Shown: positions 1-6,577 of the stretch, piece by piece | How the letters are laid out: every line of letters starts with the position of its first letter | Position numbering within the stretch: position 1 is the stretch's first letter | Source of the DNA: SIG299 sp045593825 | Lineage (GTDB): Bacteria; Bacillota; Clostridia; Lachnospirales; Lachnospiraceae | Reading direction: 5' to 3' | NCBI GenBank assembly: GCA_045593825.1 | Contig: JAZNXI010000053.1 | Coordinates: forward strand, 1 to 20,322 | DNA: 20,322 nucleotides | The notes under the pieces: model-generated | What the model was told of the DNA's origin: nothing | The model's input: only the letters and a program-made list of their open reading frames with translations | The model's database searches: none | Made by a program: the position numbers and the translations under genes

Positions 1-369
1 GTCTTCCATGCCTGCGCCGGTAAGCCAGGAAATATCACTTGGGTAATAACCCTTGTTGGTCTTGTCGGAAAACAATAAAGTTCCCTTTTCCAAAATCGCA
101 TTCTGGCGGGTTAACTTTTCCTCTTCGGAAAGAGAATTGCGGATGGCCGGTGCTTCTTCCATTACCCACACATCCGGTGCCGCCTCGGTTGGTGCTGCGG
201 TTGGCGCTATTGTTTCTGCTGGCGCCTTGGTTGCTTCCGCCGGATTACCCGAATTATTTTCCGTTGTTGTGGGTTCAGGTGTTGCTGCCCCGTTAGTATC
301 CTCTGTTTTTCCACAAGCAGAAAATGCCAGAAGTAAAGTTATACACAATATAAAACCCAATTTTTTCAT
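1..369 (-). CDS. Lipoprotein, N-terminal part, function unknown (runs off left edge)
   Basis: The reading frame is open from an ATG at 369 down to base 1, giving 123 residues with no stop, so the C-terminal part lies outside the window. A GGAGG sits 6 bases before the ATG. The start is a lipoprotein signal: MKKLGF, a hydrophobic stretch, then FSAC with Cys19 as the predicted lipidated residue. Residues about 20-65 are a Pro/Thr/Ala/Glu-rich linker, and after it begins a more ordered sequence (about 66-123) that I do not recognise. The signal peptide resembles that of the esterase just upstream (MRKLG-ILC), suggesting related origin of the leader. It is the last visible gene of the GH27 operon, 33 bases after the esterase stop, so a surface role in glycan binding or cleavage is plausible but unproven. 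Confidence 0.75.
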   Translation of the reverse strand, partial: MKKLGFILCITLLLAFSACGKTEDTNGAATPEPTTTENNSGNPAEATKAPAETIAPTAAPTEAAPDVWVMEEAPAIRNSLSEEEKLTRQNAILEKGTLLFSDKTNKGYYPSDISWLTGAGMED

Positions 370-402
370 GAGATACCTCCTTCTAATTATACAAACAACC
401 CA

Positions 403-1701
403 TTAGTGGGAAATCATCAGGCGAAGCACTGCAAAATCATCACCCTTGGAATTTGCCGCCTTTTTAATGATTATGGTATGTTCTGCTTCCTCGTCAGAAG
501 TAAACACTTCCTGGGACTGTGCATAATTGCCCCAGCCTCCCGGAAATTCACCCTGCAGGGTCGCCACGCTGACACCGTCTACCAAAACCTCGTAATTTCC
601 GTAGGACGTGCCGGTGGAACGCCAGAATAAAATACCTAAATTTCTACACTTAATTTTGAAAACAAGATTGCCGTCGCCGTCGGTTGTTTTCCAAACGTCG
701 CCCCAGCCGTTAAAATCCTTGCCGTTTTCTGTGAAGGAGCCCATATTTTCCGGTGTAATGTCTCCCACACCGGCAAGCTCTGCATCCAGATACTTTGCCT
801 TAGTAAATATCTTTTTATCAAACTTCACCGGTTCCCCGTAGGAATCCAGTTCTGCATATACCTGATTCAAATACTTCCAGAGAATTTCTCCCACAATGGC
901 ATGGCCTAACGCTGACGGATGGGTCACATCGCCGGACAAATCCTTTTCGGTATAACGGCCGGAATCAAACCAGCCGGATAATAAATTCAGATAGCTGACC
1001 ATCGGAAAACCATACTGGAAGCCCACCAGCTGATGCACGTTCTGGGCAGAGGACAAATTGGTCTGACCCATAAACAGAAGCATTACCGCCGGTGCATCCT
1101 CCATGGTTGCCATTTTGTATACTAAATTGTCATAAGTAATTTTAAACGTGTTGTTGCCACCGTCATTTACGGAATACTCCACCAATACCACGTCCGGATT
1201 GTAGTTAAGCACATCCTCCTGCAGACGGTGTACTCCGAGATAGGAGTCCGTAGCACCGATTCCTGCATTCACCACCGTAATCTCGGACTGTGGGAAGGTT
1301 TCCTTCCACCAGGCAAAGAAAATGTCTGCATAGCAGGATTTTGTTTGCACCTGGCTATCCTTGGCGCCGTTTGAAATAGTGCCCTGGGTAATGGAACCAC
1401 CAAGGGTAGCAATAGTTACCGGCTCACCGGCCTCTGCTTTTTTCATTACTGCTGCCAGTGCCGCATTATCACATGTCTGCCAAGGACTTGCGGTTTGCAT
1501 ATCTTCCTCAGTTAAGTACTCGGTACGGGCCGGAACCGTGGTACGCTTTGGAGCTTCCGTCGGAGCAACGTTTTCTGTACCGTCAACACTTTGACCTGCA
1601 TTTACGGTTGGTTCCGGAGTTTCCGGATTGTCGTTCTTTGTTCCGCATGCCGCCATAGACATCATTGCCGCCATGCACAAAATCATTCCTAATTTTCTCA
1701 T
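403..1701 (-). CDS. Secreted SGNH-hydrolase lipoprotein, CE17-like carbohydrate esterase
   Basis: Predicted to remove acetyl (or other acyl) groups from glycans at the cell surface. The 432-residue protein starts with a lipoprotein signal (MAAC, Cys19), then a Thr/Pro/Glu-rich linker to about residue 65. The SGNH domain follows: block I GGSITQG with nucleophile Ser103, block II NAGIG around 145-149, block III SVND with Asn179, and block V DVTHP with Asp258 and His261. Residues about 290-432 form a separate beta-rich domain. The same two-part layout is seen in the cytoplasmic esterase at 15474-16598, so the two look like secreted and intracellular paralogues. AAGGAGG precedes the ATG and lies against the stop of the small upstream gene (10-base gap), indicating co-translation. 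The CE17 link rests on remembered architecture (SGNH plus C-terminal beta domain) and needs a profile search; the SGNH assignment is firm. Confidence 0.88.
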   Translation of the reverse strand: MRKLGMILCMAAMMSMAACGTKNDNPETPEPTVNAGQSVDGTENVAPTEAPKRTTVPARTEYLTEEDMQTASPWQTCDNAALAAVMKKAEAGEPVTIATLGGSITQGTISNGAKDSQVQTKSCYADIFFAWWKETFPQSEITVVNAGIGATDSYLGVHRLQEDVLNYNPDVVLVEYSVNDGGNNTFKITYDNLVYKMATMEDAPAVMLLFMGQTNLSSAQNVHQLVGFQYGFPMVSYLNLLSGWFDSGRYTEKDLSGDVTHPSALGHAIVGEILWKYLNQVYAELDSYGEPVKFDKKIFTKAKYLDAELAGVGDITPENMGSFTENGKDFNGWGDVWKTTDGDGNLVFKIKCRNLGILFWRSTGTSYGNYEVLVDGVSVATLQGEFPGGWGNYAQSQEVFTSDEEAEHTIIIKKAANSKGDDFAVLRLMISH

Positions 1702-1711
1702 GAAATCCTCC

Positions 1712-1915
1712 TTATCGGAACAGCGTACACTCTCCGCTGTCTCTGTAATACTGTATCAGTTTCTCGATGTCCGCACGAGTGCAGGAAAGCCTAGCCGCCA
1801 GACAATCGATGCAAAAAAATTCTTCCGCATTCCGGAGCACCAGCTTGCGGTGGATGGCAATGTCATCCGCCAAAAGCTCCGCCCCGCATTCTTTGCAGGT
1901 TTTATAATTTGCCAT
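1712..1915 (-). CDS. Small conserved-looking two-CxxC (zinc-ribbon-like) protein
   Basis: 67 residues, starting MANYKTCKECGAEL. Two CxxC pairs, CKEC at residues 7-10 and CIDC at about 46-49, could bind one metal ion, and the protein ends in CTLFR. The region between is charged and probably helical. The frame continues upstream of this ATG, but I chose 1915 because this ATG overlaps the GH27 stop by one base (TAATG), a classic coupling arrangement, and because the cysteine domain begins there. The next gene starts 10 bases after its stop. No signal peptide, so cytoplasmic. Function unknown: I recall similar short Clostridial proteins ending in CTLF, without an assigned job. It could be a regulator, adaptor or chaperone; the sequence does not decide. 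Confidence 0.8.
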   Translation of the reverse strand: MANYKTCKECGAELLADDIAIHRKLVLRNAEEFFCIDCLAARLSCTRADIEKLIQYYRDSGECTLFR

Positions 1916-3072
1916 TACTTCTTTACCACCTTGGCACGGAACACTAAGCAATCGTGGGAAGGAATCTGAGCTGCATAGCGTTCCGTAAAGGTTCCTATAG
2001 TTTCGTGAGAATGACAGTCATACAATTCTAATCCTCTGCCAGAGGAGGTAGGCAGTCCGATATCAAAGAACTGTAAGGACATTTCACTGGTCTTATCACT
2101 AAAGTTAAACATACCGATGGCATAATCTCCGCCGCATAAAGGCTTTACTAATGCAAATACTTTTTCCGGATTGTTCCACTGGCGGATGCAGTATGGTCCG
2201 CGGCATTCCATGTCCTGATTGATGGCGATGATATCTGCATTTGTTAAGATTTCCTTGGTTTCCGCAGTCATCTTACGGACATCGCAGCCAATCATCAGCG
2301 GAGAATTCTTCATTGCCCAAAGAGCAAAATGGGTTTTGTATTCCACATCGGTACAGCCGCCGACTACCTTACCAAGTACTTCCGTATTATCACCCTTGCC
2401 GTGCATACCTACCACCAACATATCCATATCGTTGTGGCAGTACACACCGCTGTACGCCTCGTGAGTCAGCTGGGATTCCACAATATTCTGGATGGACAGC
2501 CAGTTATCCTGAATGTCTCCGGTGGAACGGAATAAATGGGCACCGGACTCTCTGATCCAGTTTAACACGCCGTCATTTCCCCAGTTACAAGCAGAGAACA
2601 CAATATCCCTGCCGCAGTTGCGGAGTGCCATGGCCATGCGCTTATAAAGGTTTTCACCGTCCGCGCTCTTTGGCTTATAGCAGTAGTCATATTTTAAGTA
2701 ATCCACGCCCCACTCAGCGAAGGTTTCCGCATCATCAAATTCATGCTCAAAGCTGCCCGGATAACCGGCGCAGGTATGGGTTCCCGCACAAGAGTAAATA
2801 CCAAACTTTAATCCCTTGGAATGGATATAATCTGCCACCGGCTTAATACCGTTCGGGAATTTATTTTTATCCGGCACCAGTCTGCCGTTTTCATCACGCT
2901 GCTTTTCGCTCCAGCAGTCGTCAATAACAATGTACTCATAGCCGGCATCCTTTAACCCGGTTTCCACAAAAGCATCCGCTGCGGTTTTAATCAATTCTTC
3001 GTTAATGTTCCAGCCAAAGGTATTCCAGGAATTCCAGCCCATTGGCGGGGTATGTGCTAAAGGTGTGTTCAT
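1915..3072 (-). CDS. GH27 alpha-galactosidase (possible alternative: beta-L-arabinopyranosidase)
   Basis: Hydrolyses terminal alpha-D-galactosides, probably on imported oligosaccharides since there is no signal peptide. Length is 385 residues, usual for bacterial GH27. The start TPPMGWNSWNTFG is the family hallmark, followed by DDCW at 51-54, nucleophile Asp129 in LKYDYC and acid/base Asp186 in FRSTGDI. The start at 3072 was chosen over the longer frame to 3201 because GGAAAGGAG sits just before it and the family begins there. From memory, the GH27 beta-L-arabinopyranosidase has Glu in place of one Asp of the DD pair; the DDCW here favours alpha-galactosidase. It is the first gene of an operon with the two-CxxC protein and the esterase, divergent from an AraC regulator that probably controls it. 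Confidence 0.93.
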   Translation of the reverse strand: MNTPLAHTPPMGWNSWNTFGWNINEELIKTAADAFVETGLKDAGYEYIVIDDCWSEKQRDENGRLVPDKNKFPNGIKPVADYIHSKGLKFGIYSCAGTHTCAGYPGSFEHEFDDAETFAEWGVDYLKYDYCYKPKSADGENLYKRMAMALRNCGRDIVFSACNWGNDGVLNWIRESGAHLFRSTGDIQDNWLSIQNIVESQLTHEAYSGVYCHNDMDMLVVGMHGKGDNTEVLGKVVGGCTDVEYKTHFALWAMKNSPLMIGCDVRKMTAETKEILTNADIIAINQDMECRGPYCIRQWNNPEKVFALVKPLCGGDYAIGMFNFSDKTSEMSLQFFDIGLPTSSGRGLELYDCHSHETIGTFTERYAAQIPSHDCLVFRAKVVKK

Positions 3073-3109
3073 AAGATAAACTCCTTTCCCTGATTCACGG
3101 TTTTTGTTA

Positions 3110-3246
3110 TGTTCAGCATACCATTTTTGCACAGTATACGCAATTTCAAATTCTGAACAAATCCGTTGCCTCATGTTCAAAACACAAAAGTTATATTTCA
3201 AGAATCGCTTTATTTATCGCACTTTCTCAGAGAATATCAATGTTCA
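3110..3246. promoter_or_regulatory. GH27/AraC divergent control region with four TGAACA half-sites
   Basis: TGTTCA/TGAACA occurs four times: 3110-3115, 3154-3159, 3174-3179 and 3241-3246. The middle two form an inverted repeat with a 14-base spacer. On the minus strand the likely GH27 promoter is TTTGTT (3156-3161), 17 bases, TATACT (3133-3138). The inverted repeat therefore overlaps and lies just upstream of the -35, where an activator would act. The 3110 site lies downstream of the start of transcription. AraC binding is inferred from position only. Confidence 0.5.
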
Positions 3247-3281
3247 GATTTCAAAATCATGTAGCCAATTCATTTGGTTTA

Positions 3282-3290
3282 TGCTATACT
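3282..3290 (+). promoter_or_regulatory. Extended -10 promoter of the first AraC gene
   Basis: TGC-TATACT is an extended -10 element (TATACT at 3285-3290) about 40 bases before the AraC start codon. The -35 region at 3262-3267 is poor, which fits an extended -10 promoter. The TGTTCA at 3241-3246 lies upstream of it. Confidence 0.5.
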
Positions 3291-3329
3291 GTAATTAGTA
3301 TTATAAACCGGAAAGGAGACCCCCTCTTT

Positions 3330-4148
3330 ATGCCTGTAAATCAAAGCATTTATCCTTCCAACCCAAACGTATGGCAGCTCCCTATTCACCTTGCAGGAAT
3401 TGGCGGCACGGAGTATCAGGGACACGTTCACCGGCCGGAAGGCTATTACTGGAACCAGATTTTACACAGCGTCAGCGGACAAGGCTGCCTGAAAACAGAA
3501 GGAGCTACCATTTCCCTTCCGCCCGGCAGTTTTTTCTTTCTTCCCAATGCGGTTCCCCACGAATATTTTCCGGTGACGGAAACCTGGGAAGTAACCTGGG
3601 TGGTGTTTGACGGACTCTCCTGTGCGCAGATAAAAAAAGAACTGGGGCTTACCCAACCCATCTGCTGCACCCCGACAGACAGCAGCACATTAGACAAACT
3701 ATTCAACAAAATGTTTGTAGCGCAGAAAACCGACAAAGTCTTTGGTGATTATACCTGCTCCGGCCTGATGTATGACTATCTTCTTGAGTTTTACCGGCAA
3801 ACCGTTACCAAAAGCACCGACCGGGGCACCGACAAAAGCAAGCAGCTGATGCCGATTCTTAACTATATTGACGATCACTTTTCCGAGGATTTTTCCATCA
3901 CCGTCCTTGCAGAACTGGCAGGCATTTCTCCCCAGCACCTGTGCCGGATTTTTAAAGAAACCATGCACATGCGGCCGACAGAATATCTGACCTACCGCCG
4001 TCTGGGCGAAGCCAAAAACCTGCTGCGGCACACAGATACCTCTATCGCTGAAATCGGTACCCGTTGCGGATTCCCGGATGCCGGATACTTCAGCACGGTA
4101 TTTAAACGCCACGAAGGCCTGTCCCCGGCTGAATATCGCAAAAATTGA
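3330..4148 (+). CDS. AraC-family transcriptional regulator with cupin sensor domain
   Basis: A 272-residue sugar-responsive DNA-binding protein. Residues about 15-120 form an AraC-type cupin domain (LPPGSFFFLPNAVPHEYFP is the typical ligand-pocket strand). Residues about 175-272 carry two helix-turn-helix motifs, including ISITVLAELAGISPQHLCRIFKE-like and IAEIGTRCGFPDAGYFSTVFKRH-like stretches, and end SPAEYRK as usual for the family. ATG 3330 was preferred over the upstream ATG at 3240 because GGAAAGGAG precedes it by about 11 bases and the sensor begins there. It is divergent from the GH27 operon and lies 123 bases ahead of GH95 in the same direction, with no clear terminator between, so it probably regulates both. 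The inducer is unknown, presumably a sugar released from the target glycan. Confidence 0.92.
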   Translation: MPVNQSIYPSNPNVWQLPIHLAGIGGTEYQGHVHRPEGYYWNQILHSVSGQGCLKTEGATISLPPGSFFFLPNAVPHEYFPVTETWEVTWVVFDGLSCAQIKKELGLTQPICCTPTDSSTLDKLFNKMFVAQKTDKVFGDYTCSGLMYDYLLEFYRQTVTKSTDRGTDKSKQLMPILNYIDDHFSEDFSITVLAELAGISPQHLCRIFKETMHMRPTEYLTYRRLGEAKNLLRHTDTSIAEIGTRCGFPDAGYFSTVFKRHEGLSPAEYRKN

Positions 4149-4181
4149 GGAAATACCGTACAAACTCACTAATAATTGCGC

Positions 4182-4230
4182 TATTTTATTGAGGACGAAT
4201 ATTGTATACTGTTTTTGTACATTGAACGTT
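4182..4230 (+). promoter_or_regulatory. Probable GH95 promoter with weak -35 and ATTGAAC box
   Basis: TATACT at 4205-4210 is a good -10. The hexamer 17 bases before it (4182-4187, TATTTT) is a poor -35, as expected for an activator-dependent promoter. ATTGAACG at 4221-4228 lies downstream of the -10, the same relative place as ATTGAAC boxes in the 10288-10379 region. Readthrough from the AraC gene is also possible. Confidence 0.4.
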
Positions 4231-4271
4231 ATTCACTTTACATATCATTTTAAAGACAGGAGACAAACACC

Positions 4272-6503
4272 ATGAGAACAATTTGGTTCAACAAACCGGC
4301 AGGCATCTGGGAAGAAGCCCTTCCCCTGGGCAACGGAAAACTGGGCGCCATGATTTACGGCGGCACCGTCCGTGACCAGATCGCCTTGAACGAAGAAACC
4401 ATGTGGTCCGGCGGATATTCCGACCGTAACAATCCGGACGCAAAGGAAGCCCTGCCAAAGGTCCGCAAACTTATTTTAGAGGGCAAAATTTCCGAGGCAG
4501 AGGAACTGATGCAGCTTGCCTTTGCCGGATGTCCAAACGATATGAGAGTCTACCAGACTCTGGGCGATTTGATGATTGACCAGAAAGACCCGGGAGAAGT
4601 TTTAGAATACCGCAGAGAATTAGATTTAAGTACTGCTGTGTGCACCACATCCTACCGCACCGCAGATACTTCTTACGAGAAAGAATATTTTATTTCCGCA
4701 CCGGCAAACCTGTTGGTAATCCACATGAAAGCCACCGGAGAAAAGAAACTGAATTTCCAGGCAAAAATGGAGCGCTGGCATTTCTTTGGCGGCACCATGC
4801 GCACAAATGACAATGGTGTAGCTTTATGGGGAAAGCTTGCAGACGACGGCCTCAATTTCTACACCAAGGTTACCGGCACCGCAAAAGGCGGCAAGCTCTA
4901 CGCTATGGGGCGCTCCTTGGTTGCAGAAGATGCCGACGAGGTAACCTTATATTACTGCGCTGCCACCGACTTTTGGGGTGAGGAGCCGGAAAGCTACGTC
5001 AACAAAAAGCTTGCTGAGGGCATGGCAAAAAACTATGAGGAATTAAAAGAAGAGCATATCAAAGACTATCAAAGTTACTTTAACCGTGTAAGCTTAGAAC
5101 TTTACAATAACGAGGAAATAAAGACCTTTTCCACCAATGCATCAAAGCATGCAAACATTTCCGGTATTCCAACGGGCGAGCTTCTTGCAAGTGTGAAAGA
5201 CGGTGAAATTCCAAGTTCCCTGGTGGAGACCTATTTCGATTTCGGCCGTTACCTGCTGATTTCCTCCAGCCGTCCGGGCACCCTGCCTGCCAACTTACAG
5301 GGCATCTGGTGTAAGGACTTCACCCCACCGTGGGGAAGTAAATACACCATCAACATCAATGCCCAGATGAACTACTGGCCGGCGGAAACCTGTAACCTGT
5401 CCGAGTGCCATACCGCACTGCTGGAGCACATCAAACGCATGGTAGAACACGGTCGTGTCACCGCAGAAAAAATGTACGGCTGCCGGGGCTTTGTTGCCCA
5501 TCACAACACCGATATATGGGGCGACACCGCACCACAGGATTTGTGGATTCCGGGCACCTACTGGGTCATGGGCGCCGCATGGCTGTGTACTCACCAGTGG
5601 ACCCACTATGTATATACCCAGGATAAAGAATTTTTACAGGAAGCCTTTCCTATTATGCGTGAGGCAGCCCTGTTCTTCATCGACTTTATGATTGAACACG
5701 AAGGCTACCTGGTAACCTGTCCTTCCGTTTCTCCGGAAAATACCTTTATTCTCCCAAGCGGAGAACGTGGCTGTAACTCTGCCGGCGTTACCATGGACAA
5801 CCAGATTTTACGTGATTTGTTTACCCAGTGTATTGAAGCAGCAAAAATCCTTGGCGTGGAAGACGAGCTGAATGAAAAAATCAAATATCAGCTGTCCCGC
5901 CTGCATCCAACCCGGATTGCTTCTAACGGTACCCTCATGGAGTGGGATAAGGAATATGAAGAGGCAGAGCCGGGACACCGCCATATTTCCCACCTGTTTG
6001 GCTTATACCCATCCAACCAGATTACTTTGGAAGAAACTCCGGAGCTCACCGCCGCCGCGGAAAAAACGCTGGAACGTCGTCTCTCCATGGGTGGCGGACA
6101 CACCGGCTGGAGCTGCGCATGGATTATCAACCTGTACGCCCGCCTGCAAAAAGGCGACAAGGTATATGATACCTTAAAGAAGCTCTTTAGCAACTCCACC
6201 TTAAGCAACCTGTTTGACAACCATCCGCCGTTCCAGATTGACGGAAACTTCGGCGCCACCGCAGCGATTGTGGAAATGCTGATTCAGGCCCGCAACGGTA
6301 AAATCTTCCTGCTGCCTGCCCTGCCAAAGCAGTGGCCGTGCGGCCGAATCGAAGGCGTACGCCTGCCGGGCAACGCAGAAGCAACCCTGGCTTGGAATGA
6401 AGGTAAAGTAACAGAGTTTGTGGTTACTACAAGCAATGCAGAATGGTACGCGGAAGTGTTTGAGAATGGAGAAGCACATCCGTTAAAGATCGTGTATAAA
6501 TAA
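4272..6503 (+). CDS. GH95 alpha-L-fucosidase / alpha-L-galactosidase
   Basis: An inverting glycosidase that removes terminal alpha-L-fucose (or alpha-L-galactose) from oligosaccharides. The 743 residues cover the whole GH95 architecture: N-terminal beta domain (residues 1-~270, beginning with the characteristic FNKPAGIWEEALPLGNGKLG), the (alpha/alpha)6 barrel, and a C-terminal beta segment. By comparison with Bifidobacterium AfcA the active-site counterparts are Asn361 and Asn363 in NINAQMNYWP, Glu489 in PSVSPEN and Asp657 in QIDGNFG. All are present. There is no signal peptide, so it acts in the cytoplasm after import. CAGGAGA precedes the ATG by 8 bases. It follows the AraC gene and is closed by the hairpin at 6517-6562. 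Fucose versus L-galactose preference cannot be read from sequence here. Confidence 0.93.
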   Translation: MRTIWFNKPAGIWEEALPLGNGKLGAMIYGGTVRDQIALNEETMWSGGYSDRNNPDAKEALPKVRKLILEGKISEAEELMQLAFAGCPNDMRVYQTLGDLMIDQKDPGEVLEYRRELDLSTAVCTTSYRTADTSYEKEYFISAPANLLVIHMKATGEKKLNFQAKMERWHFFGGTMRTNDNGVALWGKLADDGLNFYTKVTGTAKGGKLYAMGRSLVAEDADEVTLYYCAATDFWGEEPESYVNKKLAEGMAKNYEELKEEHIKDYQSYFNRVSLELYNNEEIKTFSTNASKHANISGIPTGELLASVKDGEIPSSLVETYFDFGRYLLISSSRPGTLPANLQGIWCKDFTPPWGSKYTININAQMNYWPAETCNLSECHTALLEHIKRMVEHGRVTAEKMYGCRGFVAHHNTDIWGDTAPQDLWIPGTYWVMGAAWLCTHQWTHYVYTQDKEFLQEAFPIMREAALFFIDFMIEHEGYLVTCPSVSPENTFILPSGERGCNSAGVTMDNQILRDLFTQCIEAAKILGVEDELNEKIKYQLSRLHPTRIASNGTLMEWDKEYEEAEPGHRHISHLFGLYPSNQITLEETPELTAAAEKTLERRLSMGGGHTGWSCAWIINLYARLQKGDKVYDTLKKLFSNSTLSNLFDNHPPFQIDGNFGATAAIVEMLIQARNGKIFLLPALPKQWPCGRIEGVRLPGNAEATLAWNEGKVTEFVVTTSNAEWYAEVFENGEAHPLKIVYK

Positions 6504-6516
6504 AATCTACATAAAT

Positions 6517-6562
6517 AACACGCAGCAAATGAAGAATCAAGCTCTTCACTGCTGCGTGTTTT
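6517..6562. terminator. Hairpin terminator between convergent GH95 and GH30 genes
   Basis: An 11-bp perfect stem (6517-6527 with 6550-6560) continues after a small bulge into a 6-bp inner stem (6530-6535 with 6543-6548), with a 7-base loop. A short T run follows on the plus strand (6559-6562), and the minus-strand exit side is A/T-rich. It stands between two convergent stops (6503 and 6578), so it probably ends transcription from both sides. Confidence 0.85.
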
Positions 6563-6577
6563 CTTGGTATAAGCTAA

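Noticed and set aside
1915..3201. Longer N-terminus for GH27 (start at 3201)
   Set aside because: The extra 43 residues cover the promoter and half-sites and precede the family's usual beginning; the ribosome binding site is at 3072.
3699..4169. 156-residue minus-strand frame across the first AraC gene
   Set aside because: Shadow of a clearly recognised AraC coding sequence; no motif or start signal of its own.
4222..4235. Possible cre site upstream of GH95
   Set aside because: TGAA-N5-TTCA has the wrong length and lacks the required central CG position; better read as an ATTGAAC box.
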